A stretch of 64,000 bases of DNA from positions 30,891,230 to 30,955,229 of the forward strand of contig OZ029921.1 of the NCBI GenBank assembly GCA_964023275.1, read 5' to 3'. Position 1 is the stretch's first letter; each line of letters opens with the position of its first letter. The notes below the pieces were generated by a model that was not told where the DNA came from, ran no database searches, and saw only the letters and a program-made list of their open reading frames with translations. Position numbers and translations under genes: made by a program. Positions 15,401 through 25,100 of the stretch are shown here, piece after piece. The DNA comes from Norana najaformis (taxonomy: Eukaryota > Annelida > Clitellata > Crassiclitellata > Hormogastridae).

Positions 15401-17410
15401 GCTGGACAGTCTCCACTGGCACGCTTGCGCTTGCACACAGAACCAAACCAACAAAGCATCATTTAGACTCCACAGTGGACAATATATTCAGAGTTCTGGC
15501 AAGGTCCGTGCTGACTGATTACATCACATCAATGACAGCAAATAATGTGACCTGTGTACAAGACTTTAAGAAACTTCCACTAAAGTTTCATCTTGTCTTG
15601 TCTTGTCTTTAGCCATCTTCGATCCGAAGGTTGGCCACACCATTCATTTAATTCATTCATTCATTCAGAACATTTATATAGCATCCCTTTAAGTAATATA
15701 CCCAGAGGCGCTCCCATCCCAGCTCCAGCGAAAGAGAACAGTTTCCAACTGTCAGTGAAAAGTGTGTAGCATCCCTTGTTAGAAGTACACACAGATTAAG
15801 GGGAAGGCCATGAACCGTCCGTTTCCAGATGTTTCTATCTAAGATGTATCCGTATTAAGGTATATAAAATATGAAATACTGTAAGCTAGGTAATTTTTCA
15901 AAAGCAAAAGATAAGGTGAAATGACTGTACTTGAAGAAAGGTGTTTGCATAGCATGTTGCGCCTAGGTTTTTGAGTCCAATGAACGTTCCCTGAAAAGTA
16001 CAGAAAAAGCATTGTAGTAAAAACATTGAAAAAGCACAGTATGCTGTTAACTATAACAATAACTGTTTTGACGTATCATCCTAAACTGGTTAAATCACTT
16101 CCACAATGTCAGACAACCATACCAAGATTCTACTGTAACCTTGTTTGTCACTGACTTAATAAGTGCTAGTGATTGCTAAGTGATTATTGTCTGTCTTAAC
16201 TGCTGTTCAAAACTTCCTTGTTACAGACTATGGCTACTTTAGGTAACACATTATTAACACAAGGACAGCTAGCACTTTTTCAAAACTGGTTTAATCAATT
16301 AATACTCTACTAATAACACAGTGGTACTACTTTGATAATATCAAACTTAACTTCCCATTTTAAAATTTTGTTTCTGACAGGTAAGACAGAAATGATAACA
16401 ATTTCAATAATTGAAGGAAATTAAGAAAAGGAAAGCTCACTGGCGTCCTTTTTCCACCTCGAGATGACTCGCTCAACGCATCGTTCAGCTCCTCATCCAA
16501 GTTCTTGTCAATCCAAGCTTTTTCCCCAAGGCAGTTGTAACAGTTTGGATTACCTTTACAGTTCTTTCTGTCAAATACATATTTAAAACCTAGCAATATA
16601 TATTAGGACACATACATACATATAAATATACACGACATGTAACAATAGAGTCAATACATGTACTTTATCAAGGGTGACAAGGTGGCCAACTGACAATGTT
16701 TCAGTTTTTCTTTGTGGCTCCCATCCAATTACAATGAAATATAGTTTATAATACCATAATATATTTCTGCTTCACAATACAAACTTCAGGTGCACTTTTC
16801 CAAATTAAAACAAACTTTAGCACTACTAGTATAAATACAGTTTATAATACCATAATACTTTCCTGCTTCACAATACAGATTCCTCATATACAAACCTCAG
16901 GTGCACTTTCCAAATTAAAACAAACTTTAGCACTATTGGTAATAAAAGAAATACACATCTTATTAACAGTTCCAGACTTAATTTATGTAATCTGTACCTA
17001 TCACTCTGTAAACTACACAAATCCAACACAACTAAGAAATGAAAGAGAAAGGATAGAAGAAAAAATAAAATAAATACAAAATTAAGTCGCAAGAAACACT
17101 CGTGGTCTTGCATAAAGCGTGTTCTCCAACTGTAACTTACTCACATTCAGGTCAGAACTGATTTTCATTTGCAAAGAATCAAATGTCTAGGTGTAACCCA
17201 AACAGCACTTCAGCTCATCCACATTCATCACCTTATCAAGACTGACCATAAAAATTTAGCAAAAACTTACCGACAGGAACCATGAGCAGTTGGACATGGT
17301 GGAAGAATGGAACGATACGCAGTCCTTATATTTTCCAAGGTCACTTCGTTAGGATTTGTCTGTTCTGCCCACTGCCATGCAATCTTGTCAAGTGTTTGCT
17401 TTGGGGCCAT
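409..17410 (-). CDS. USP48: USP48 ubiquitin-specific protease (partial, 3' end outside window)
   Basis: A peptidase C19 deubiquitinase that removes ubiquitin from proteins; in mammals USP48 is nuclear/cytosolic and acts on RELA and histone H2A. Twenty-one in-phase exons give 763 residues (human is about 1035), so the C-terminal part, including the ubiquitin-like end, lies left of the window. The start [17 protein letters not shown] resembles the vertebrate N-terminus. The Cys box [12 protein letters not shown] puts the nucleophile at Cys102; the His box is AHSGHY (His365), followed by FNDE (Asn382/Asp383). The [10 protein letters not shown] motif and two Cys pairs (CSGC, CRFC) of the zinc-binding fingers are present, so the enzyme should be active. 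DUSP-type segments follow, for example [14 protein letters not shown] and [13 protein letters not shown]. The last visible exon encodes [20 protein letters not shown], which matches the USP48 region after the acidic linker. No broken frame was seen. Confidence 0.93.
3961..4180 (-). mobile_element. L2-like LINE 3' fragment
   Basis: The minus strand keeps a decayed reverse-transcriptase C-terminus ([20 protein letters not shown], then RLKTILF), the usual end of L2/CR1-type ORF2. It is clearly similar to 13118-13345. It sits in the USP48 intron between the exons at 4403-4355 and 3537-3491. It is non-functional. Confidence 0.65.
5531..5690. repeat. 30-bp minisatellite in USP48 intron
   Basis: About five tandem copies of a 30-bp unit with core AAAGCATGTGGCAAGATGTG, diverging toward both ends. 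The period is a multiple of three, so several frames stay open on both strands and mimic small Cys/Lys-rich proteins. It lies about 115 bp downstream of the donor of the exon at 5881-5806. Confidence 0.9.
7300..7405 (-). mobile_element. tRNA-like SINE head
   Basis: Read on the minus strand, the segment has an A-box-like TGGTAGCCGAGTG and a B-box-like GGTTCAAGC at tRNA spacing. It is probably a tRNA-derived SINE, not a working tRNA gene, because the acceptor stem does not pair. Confidence 0.5.
7715..7805 (-). mobile_element. tRNA-like SINE head
   Basis: On the minus strand, TGGTATGGTAGGCACTTG (A-box-like) is followed by AGTTTAAGCCTG (B-box-like). A short SINE remnant in a USP48 intron; an L2-type tail (GGTGCTACATAAAT) lies just beyond it near 7900-7917. 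Confidence 0.4.
13118..13606 (-). mobile_element. L2-like LINE fragment
   Basis: The minus strand encodes pieces of the end of a non-LTR reverse transcriptase: [20 protein letters not shown] near 13590, then [19 protein letters not shown] near 13310, in different frames. It ends in GGCGCTTTATAAATCC at about 13150, the characteristic L2 3' tail. It lies in the USP48 intron between exons 14427-14349 and 13038-12981. Frameshifted and dead. Confidence 0.72.
13815..14195 (-). mobile_element. Non-LTR retrotransposon ORF2 C-terminal fragment
   Basis: A 126-residue open frame on the minus strand with [12 protein letters not shown] and [15 protein letters not shown] followed by ERKKWRRLI. This is the typical C-terminal tail of non-LTR retrotransposon polyproteins. 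There is no reverse-transcriptase core next to it, so it is a 5'-truncated insertion in a USP48 intron. The clade cannot be assigned from the tail alone. Confidence 0.75.
16739..16945. repeat. ~105-bp direct duplication in USP48 intron 1
   Basis: Two diverged head-to-tail copies (about 16739-16830 and 16848-16945) share GTTTATAATACCATAATA, CAGGTGCACTTT and AATTAAAACAAACTTTAGCA. The second copy carries a short insertion. No coding content. Confidence 0.8.
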
Positions 17411-17717
17411 TTTCGGTTGGAAGCCAAGCAGCTAACAGTAAACATGATAGATTTAAATTAGATCAGCACTACTGGCAGTGCTCTACATTAAAGTAACTTG
17501 TACATAATGGCATGCAGTTGTAGTTAGCATAAGGCTTAGACATCACACATAACTGTAATTGGCTTAAATAGGCAAACATGGCTGGCTTTTGCCACAAGAC
17601 TGATTGTGAAGCATAGGAAGCATCAGCACTTTCAGTCTCTCAGTCTTAGGACGTGAGGACAGGCTGCCAATCCTTTCCCTGTAAACTTTACTCGCACTGG
17701 CAAACCCAACTTTCCCA

Positions 17718-18060
17718 ATTAATTCGAGAAACGGCCACTTGTGGTCGACCTACCTATAATAACAAATACAGCCACCCAAAACTGTGAGAGATATTATAAT
17801 GCTGCAAGCTACCAGGGCTTTCAATGAATAAGTGAATAATCCGCAAATAGCAGTTTTAAAAAACATTGTTACTCTACGATTTCTTCGGTTATTGACACAA
17901 AAAAGTATTTTAAAAACTTTGCGTTCGCCTGTTACTTTCTGAATACTCACTCACTGGGAGTCCTTCCAGAAGGATGCAGCGCTCTAATTTTTCTCGCAGT
18001 CTGGGGTGGCCATATTGTTTATAAGTAGGCCGACCGAAAACGTTCGTTTCTAGAGAATTA
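17718..18060. mobile_element. Long-TIR element, copy 1 (USP48 upstream)
   Basis: About 90-bp imperfect terminal inverted repeats at 17718-17810 and 17971-18060 flank roughly 160 bp. Both arms begin TAATTC..GAAACG and include versions of CGGTCGGCCTACTTATAAAC and GGCCACCC. The family recurs at 54663-55396 with the same arms and related inner edges. The small size and lack of a transposase suggest a non-autonomous DNA transposon. It lies 308-650 bp upstream of the USP48 start codon. Confidence 0.7.
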
Positions 18061-18782
18061 CTTTCACATACATGTACTGTTATATTATCACCTGCGGATA
18101 GACTGAACGACTTACACAAGCAAATGGAACAGCTGCCTTTTAATGAGCTCACAGTTCAGCTTTTCTGTAAGTTCAGATCCTCTTCGACGATATACTGTAA
18201 TGGCTAATTTGAAAGCTGCCGTTTAAACGCCTACCTGTCGTCAGTGTTTATTAAATGTTGCGACAAAACTGGGCGATAATAAAAGTACAGGCAACAAGTA
18301 TGGCAATTTACTTGCGTTCTGAGCGCGTCCCACCAAAAAATCCTTTCTAACGAAAAGCTATAAAATGAAGCGATGCTTTGACTTTCTTAAATAACTTGCA
18401 ATTTAATTACAAAACAATAAACAATTAAATAGTAATAATCGTCTTCAAAAAACTCGTACTCGCCAGTGTTATGATTGGCTGACAAAAATCTTCCCGCGAC
18501 TGTGACAAACGGCACAGATCAAGCAAGCCCAATTAAGGGCTCTGAAATGATTATTTACGTCCAAGTAGTACTTACAGAAGTCAGTACTAACAATAGGGCC
18601 TACTTATTCGACTTGTACTTTTCATGGCTTATGGTCAAAAGAGTCCAAGCAAGATTTAGGGCAAGGTATAAGCGTGGTTCTCACTCTGATATCGCTCTAT
18701 CAAATGGCTTTTCATCTTCTGATCGACTCCCAGTTCGCATACCGATAGTGGTTATATTTCAGAGTTTTAAATCTCGGACTAA

Positions 18783-18915
18783 AATGTAAATGTACACGTT
18801 GTTGTATAGCGACCATATGGCATCGACCCTGCTCAGTTTTCAATGAATTAATCAAACCCGCAACCGCATGATCATTGACCAAAAGCGTCGCACACATATC
18901 ACCGTGCTGCAATAG
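18783..18915 (-). mobile_element. SINE-like repeat, family with copies at 19620 and 56455
   Basis: The minus strand has a tRNA-like head (GGTCAATGATCATGCGGTTG, then GGGTTTGATT) followed by a body containing GGGTCGATGCCATATGGTCG and ending ACATTTACATTTT. Related bodies lie at about 19620-19705 and 56455-56530. The similar head at 43895-43985 has a different body. Confidence 0.55.
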
Positions 18916-18989
18916 AATTTAAGCGAATAATTTTCAAAACCGGGCAAATCGTATACATTTAAGCCAATCTCACTATCTTATTCTGTACT

Positions 18990-19320
18990 GACTCTTGACC
19001 AGGTCTTCTGACGGTCGAAATCCGATTATACCGTGGACAAGGACAGCTCTCGGGAGGCATGCCTCTTCTGTCGTTAGCCCTAAACTCTGGAACCTCCTCC
19101 GGCAAACGTTCTCTCTGCAGTCTGTTTTGGCCTTCAGATCTCTAATAAAAACTCATCTTTTCTTGGACTCATTTTCTCCGCAGGCTGCTTGTGTTTTTCT
19201 CGGATTCCCTTCTTGGCTTTTCGACTGGATTCAACCTGGAATTTGGCTTTCAAAACGATTTGTGTAGATGCGACAATCGACTGATGCCTTGAGCATTATT
19301 ACAGACGTTTATTAAATGTT
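18990..19320 (+). mobile_element. L2-like LINE 3' fragment
   Basis: The plus strand encodes RTALGRHASSVVSPKLWNLL and SVLAFRSLIKTHLF, the standard end of an L2/CR1-type reverse transcriptase. It ends with GAGCATTATTACAGACG and an A/T-rich tail. 5'-truncated and non-coding. Confidence 0.7.
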
Positions 19321-20551
19321 TATTTATTTATTATTATACTTTTATTAGTATAGACGTTTTCAAATGATTATTAGCTGTATCCTACCTTGATCTTACGGTA
19401 AATCCAAACGATGCTGCAGCTACCATTGAAGCGATGACGCAAAGTTGATCAATTGTGACGCAAAATTTAAAACGTTTCTTTTGAACACCTCTGCGAAAAT
19501 GTCGCTGGATATTTTTATAGCGCATGCGTGGGCAAAGTGAAACGTACACAACTGATGCTGTCCTATAAAAAAATTTCCTAATAACAAGCTTAATAAGGGC
19601 GCTTCGAATTTTATTCTGCTACGTTTGTAGGGCATAAATGCAAATGTGCACGGTTTTATATAGTGACAGCATATGGACTCCACCCTGTTCATTTTGCATT
19701 GAATTTATCGGGTGACATCAGATTCTTTCACCACCTCTGCCCGTTTGAATGGGGGGTCCACGCCATTTAAGGTCCCGTGCGCGGACCGTGCTAGTCCGAG
19801 ATTTAGGCTGTTGGTCACACAAGTGGTGCTGTGATGAGCAGGCAGTGGTGGGCATTCACAGCTTGCCTCTGGTCCCCAGGCATAACAGATGTACAGTCAA
19901 CCCCAAAATGCGCAGAACCAGACTAATCCTTGCCAGCTTGAACTGAAACAATTCATGGACTATGCACAGAACCAGCACGATAATAACAATAATAATAACA
20001 TCATTTTCATCATAATCATCATTCGTTAATAATAATATAATAATGACAATTTATATAGCGCCGTAGCGCGACCGAGGCCGAAGAAAAGGCGTTCAAAAAT
20101 CAACACAAGTACCGGTGGAACGAAACTGTAGTACGAGAAAAACCACGAGCTCAAGACCTGCGACTGACTGCAGCCACACACGGGCACAGAGATGGACCAT
20201 AATCTGGTCGCCAAGAGATCAGGGGAAGGGTCCTGTGTGTAGTTTGAGAGATGTGGGTATGGGTCCAGATTTGGGGCGAGAAATGCAAAGCGGCAAATTG
20301 GACTATGCACAGAACCAGCAAATTGGATGGTTCAGGGTAAAATTTCTAGAAGAGCTGGGAATTTTCAATAATAATAAATGAAACCCTGGAGCGGTACATG
20401 CAGTTAGTTAGAGGGGCTCGAGACAGATGATGGTGGATAGTGACGGCAGGCCTAGTGGTGGTTGTTGAACGGAGAATCTGTGGAATTTTTCCACAGTCGA
20501 CGTAAGCGTGGGATATGGATCGGTTTGTGAACTCCGGTTTTCTTATCATTT

Positions 20552-20765
20552 TTTATTATTATTTCTGCATTTATTAGGTGCCACTATCTAATGACTTTGC
20601 ATCAATCGAAGGCGCTGAGCACTTGAGTGAAGGACTTGCTCGAGGTCCCCACACAGTAACCATCTCAGGTGAGTTTCGAACCCGTACTCTCTGCCTAATA
20701 TGCCTAGCACTGTCTCCGATGGCTACCATTCCCACTGAACAGGCTGGATCAGGCAACATATAAAT
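20552..20765 (-). mobile_element. tRNA-derived SINE, family 1
   Basis: On the minus strand, A-box-like ATGGTAGCCATCGG and near-consensus B-box GGGTTCGAAACTC are followed by a body with GAGCAAGTCCTTCACTCAAG and TAATAAATGCAGAAATAAT. The same layout recurs at 37385-37575 and 46208-46390. Confidence 0.72.
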
Positions 20766-21408
20766 GCTTCATCCGACCTGTAAACAAACGCCGATCCTAA
20801 TGTAACTGGCCATTGGAGACGTTTAGATAACAAGATTAATATCTCATCTCAATTATTGCAATGTTTAAGCTAATACAGTGCTTCTCTGATGCTTATGATC
20901 TTTTTAAATTACAGCATAACGAATTTTGATCATACTTAACTCACAGCGGCTATAATGTAACTAGTTTAACCAATGAAATACTATATACTGTATATTGTGA
21001 AGTTTCAGCTGAAACATTAATGGCATGGGCATAAATCACATCCACTTATCAAGACAGTCTTTTGTAGTAGCAGTTAACAGTTAATTGTTATACAAAATTC
21101 ATCATAATGTTCACCTAGTAACATTTTCATAACTCTGCGAACATCACATCATTCACCGTACTTTAGAACTTTCACTGATCAAAAGCCAGAGAAACAATAA
21201 AAACAATGCATACAAAGAAATGTTCAAACAGCCATCTGGTGAAAACACTATAAAACAATCCTATTTAAAAACAATTTCAATGCACCATCTGCTACTTCCG
21301 TATCCTAGCGCCATTTTCCAAACTTTCAAGGACATGGATATGCTCATACCAGTTTTCTCATTTATTTTTCGTTGCATTTATATACAGCCAGTATCTAATG
21401 ACAAGAAT

Positions 21409-21590
21409 TATATCGTAATCATAATCTCGAGATTTCTACAGCGCCCAATGAAAGCCAACGTCACACTGACCAGCTTATTCACAGGCACTCCGTCAAAACC
21501 AAGGGGTACAGTTCCAGGTCAAGATTCGAAAGTCAGGCAAAGAGAAAGTGTGGCAGCAACGGTGGGTGATGTTTGGATTTACACACTACT
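21409..21590 (+). mobile_element. Arm and interior of foldback MITE family
   Basis: Begins CTCGAGATTTCTACAGCGCC and contains GACCAGCTTATTCACAGGC and TTCCAGGTCAAGATTCGAAA. It matches the right arm plus interior of the full element at 48098-48489; the opposite arm is missing. Confidence 0.65.
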
Positions 21591-21639
21591 GTAAATGCTA
21601 TTAAAAATTTATGTAGCATCGCTTCACAAGAAATTAATC

Positions 21640-21740
21640 CGAAATGCTCATACAACAACCAACTCAGGAGAGGTTCAAACCTGCTCACTGCATCACAAGG
21701 GTAGCATTTAACCTACCAGTTACCATATTGACCACGCTGA
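21640..21740 (-). mobile_element. tRNA-like SINE head
   Basis: The minus strand reads TATGGTAACTGGTAGG (A-box-like) and GCAGGTTTGAACCTC (good B-box). Spacing fits a tRNA-derived SINE; no paired acceptor stem is visible. Confidence 0.5.
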
Positions 21741-21912
21741 TCAACTCTAACAGATTTAATTTCTGCATAAATGATTACTTATTAATATATTTTCATCATA
21801 AAGTATCAAAAAATGAATGCACAAACTCTTTTAGACCTCAAAATAAACATAATCAATCACAACGCCCATACCATAAATTTTATACCTGTAGACACCATCT
21901 GTCCTAATAAAT

Positions 21913-21918
21913 TTTATT
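21913..21918 (-). terminator. Candidate RNF123 poly(A) signal
   Basis: AATAAA on the minus strand about 200 bp after the RNF123 stop codon. It is the closest canonical hexamer I found in the right orientation. Cleavage site not determined. Confidence 0.45.
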
Positions 21919-22113
21919 AAACTACATAAAAATTTCCATTGGATGGCCTTGCTTCTTTTCAACAGTAACACATTTCAGTTTTAACATTTTTCATCAAGAT
22001 TCTCCAGTCTTAATTTGAACTGACAATCTCTCTATCTATATATGTACCTAAAATCACTATGACTGCATTAAATTAACAGAAGATGGAAAGCCCAGCGCTG
22101 AAAGTTCTCTGTT

Positions 22114-25100
22114 CTATACGTCATCTTCAATATCAACCACTTTTGTTACCGGCATCTTGCAAAAGAAGCACTCGTTCTTATTCATAAGATGCTGCGTAAT
22201 GCAGGATCTGCAACAGAAAGAATTACACTCTACACGGAAACTATTTCACACTATATTTCACACTACTTTTTGCAATCCTGCCAATCAAGAACAATCCTGC
22301 ATCCTCCTATAACATAAGTAAACAACTGCAATCCCGATAAATAAAAACAATCCCGGTTCCTCCTATAACATAAGTAAACAATGTAACTTAATCCAAACAA
22401 ACCATCCCAAACAGTTTAGTTCATATTTCCTCAAAAATAATGAAGTTTATATAATTATATTTGTAAATTATCTTAACATTTGTAAATTATCTTAACATTT
22501 ATCCGGTTTCGTAACAGATGCTTCTCTAGAGGCTGAATTCTCACTCGGTCTAATTGCTAAAACAGTATAAATAACACTATTGTAGCATTTGCCTATCCTT
22601 GCCCTGACATATGGCAAGCTAAATGCATTACTTACTTATTGACAAGTTGTGAATGGACTACTTACACTAAGTGCGAGTAAATCTGCCAGACATCAATCAT
22701 CAGACAGAGTTTATTATATCACTGATTAAAACCTACTTACCGTACAGCTAAAATCTTATACTACCTATTTGGCACCCAATTATAAAACTGAATTAATTCC
22801 TATCTGTCTAGGCAGAGATCATTCTATGGTTCTTATACGCAGACGCAGTCTATAATAGGAAGATATCCTGCACGCAGTGTTGAAAGTTAAGAGTAGAATA
22901 CTTTAGGTAGAGATTGCCACTTGTGTAACTCAATTAAAGTAAAAACTTAAGTAACAGTTCGTGGCTGATTAAACCGGCCGAGCCTTTTAGATCCTCAGAT
23001 CAAAGCCAGATACCAGTGTGGGAAGTGCTGCATAGATTTGGTTAACTGACCCAATCGCAACATGACGAATGCTTCCCATTTGTCTTAAAACAGTCCACTA
23101 AACTATATCGCAATGCAGCTAAACACTTGACAACCAATTTCGAATGATCGCATTTACCATTAAGTCGATCAAAAGGATTATTTATCAATTCCAGTTGATC
23201 GAAATTAACAGCTTCTTTTTCATCCATTCAGAGCCGATGATCATTATCACCGTTTATTAATGAGTTCTCTTAATTTCCCATGATGTCACCAGTTGCCGTG
23301 GTGACTTCTTTCATCATCACCATTGGATTAATCCAGACCATCGCTCTACCTCTGTTTACTTGTATTATGCCTAAGGTGCCAGACTATCAAATGCAAGGTG
23401 CCGTATTAAATTAACGGTTTTACGGTAATTAACTATAATTATACCAGAGGTTACTAAAATAGACCAAACAAGTTGTTTGAATTAAATAAATCACTATAAC
23501 CATAAAATTTAAAACGATTCAAAGTACTTACAGGTAAGCACTACAAATAAGTGATTACTGTACACTCACCGACATGACTGGTGCAAGCACGGCAAAAATT
23601 TGACAGTTTTCGTGTGAGCATAGCATATGTTACATAACATATCCTCCTCAATATCCTACAGAAGAATCCAAATGGCCTTGACATAGTTAAGGGTACTACA
23701 CAAAAACAATTCTGCCAGTAATAATCTACAGTTTTATGCATTATCATAAAATATTCATGTAATTCTTTCAGTGAATGGAAAAGAAAGAGTTTTTACGACT
23801 TCACCATTGTTACGTTGACATATCAAAACACTATACTAGTGGTGTCTCTTGCACCAGACACTTAGACAGTGGTAAGGCTGTCTCTTGCACCAGACACTTA
23901 GACAGTGGTAAGGCTGTCTCTTGCACCAGACACTTAGACAGTGGTAAGGCTGTCTCTTGCACCAGACACTTAGACAGTGGTAAGGCTGTCTCTTGCACCA
24001 GACACTTAGACAGTAGTAAGGCTGTCTTTTGCACCAGACACTTAGACAGTGGTAAGGCTGTCTCTTGCACAAGACACTTAGTGGTAAGGCTGTCTCTGCT
24101 CACTAGACTGAGCTTCTGGATTTACCAGATTTACGGATCAACAACGGTTTACCATCTTCTGCATTATCATTATGGCACAGTATGCATTATAAGATAAGAT
24201 TAGAAAATAACCATGTCTTAACACAGATAACAACACAGCATTCTCACAAGTCCAACCTACCTGTCGTGGAGTCAGTTGGACCTGTCCTCTTAAAACAGAC
24301 AACAGTTGTTCTACTTGTTGTTCCTCTTCAGCCGAAACCTCCTTATCTAAACAGTTGGGATGAAAGCCACAAAAGCAAAAACACTGAATCAAATCAAATC
24401 TATTTTAATAGTGTATCATGATCATGTGCTGAAAACCAACAGGTTTCATTGCGTAGATTATCTGACTGCTAATGAATGGCCACTGCAACATAGGTGGTGA
24501 CCACAACATCATTCACTTCATTCAGTTGGCATCATTCCTCATTCTCAGTGCCCAGATCTGCAAATCTTAATACAGTAAAACGTGATTGGAACTCCTTTGG
24601 TTGAATTCTACTCTGTGTAGGTGCATGTTTGTATGCATGCATGCATGCATGCATATGTGTGTTTGTTAACCAGCAAAGATAGCCCTTTCCAGTCAACCAA
24701 CCCACCTGCCTGCAAATAAACTCATCATCCTCAACGAACTCTATCACTTGGGCTAGTGAGAAGTGCAAGACATTCTTAGAAGGCATTATACAAATTATTA
24801 TTATTATTATTAATTAGCAACTCCACAGCACCAGTGTCTAATGCACAAGACATCAACCAATAGTGCATAAAATCAGGTCAATACTCAAAAGGTTGTTCCA
24901 CAGAGACAGAGAGAGAGGCTACAGTCGACCGGTCAGTTGAAAAAGGAAAGTCTTGAGCTGAGAAGTACATGAGGAGCTGAGCAGAATAAACACATGCAGG
25001 GAAAGAATTGCAAAATTTAGCTCTAGCAACCGAAAAAGCTTGTTCACCAAGAGCGGTTCTAGTTTTTGGTACAACCACAGAAAGGCAATCAGATGGCCCA

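Larger units (their letters stand above)
409..17410 (-). other. USP48: Exon map of USP48
   Basis: Coding exons in transcript order (minus strand): 17410-17271, 16567-16441, 15990-15931 (Cys box), 15128-15038, 14427-14349, 13038-12981, 12389-12265, 11454-11346, 10264-10131, 9429-9347, 9064-8864 (His box), 8070-7969, 6848-6736, 5881-5806, 5170-5047, 4403-4355, 3537-3491, 3237-3121, 2144-2029, 1389-1177, 533-409. All have GT donors and AG acceptors and the reading phase is continuous (2289 nt). The last donor follows TGCAAA at 409, so the next exon is outside the window; 1-408 shows no coding segment. Confidence 0.85.
17411..22113. other. USP48-RNF123 intergenic region
   Basis: Lies between the USP48 start codon and the RNF123 stop codon (both minus strand), so it holds the USP48 promoter and RNF123 3' flank. 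It contains a long-inverted-repeat element (17718-18060), a SINE-like piece (18783-18915), an L2-like fragment (18990-19320), a tRNA-type SINE (20552-20765), an arm of the foldback family (21409-21590) and another tRNA-like head (21640-21740). No conserved gene was recognised. Confidence 0.7.

Noticed and set aside
15360-15480. Minus-strand frame starting VWF, at first sight the exon after the USP48 Cys-box exon
   Set aside because: It has no AG acceptor and the wrong end phase. The segment at 15038-15128 ([15 protein letters not shown]) has proper splice sites, correct phase and clear family resemblance.
23843-24098. Regular array that could be mistaken for CRISPR or a repeat protein
   Set aside because: There are no unique spacers; it is a head-to-tail minisatellite in a eukaryotic intron.
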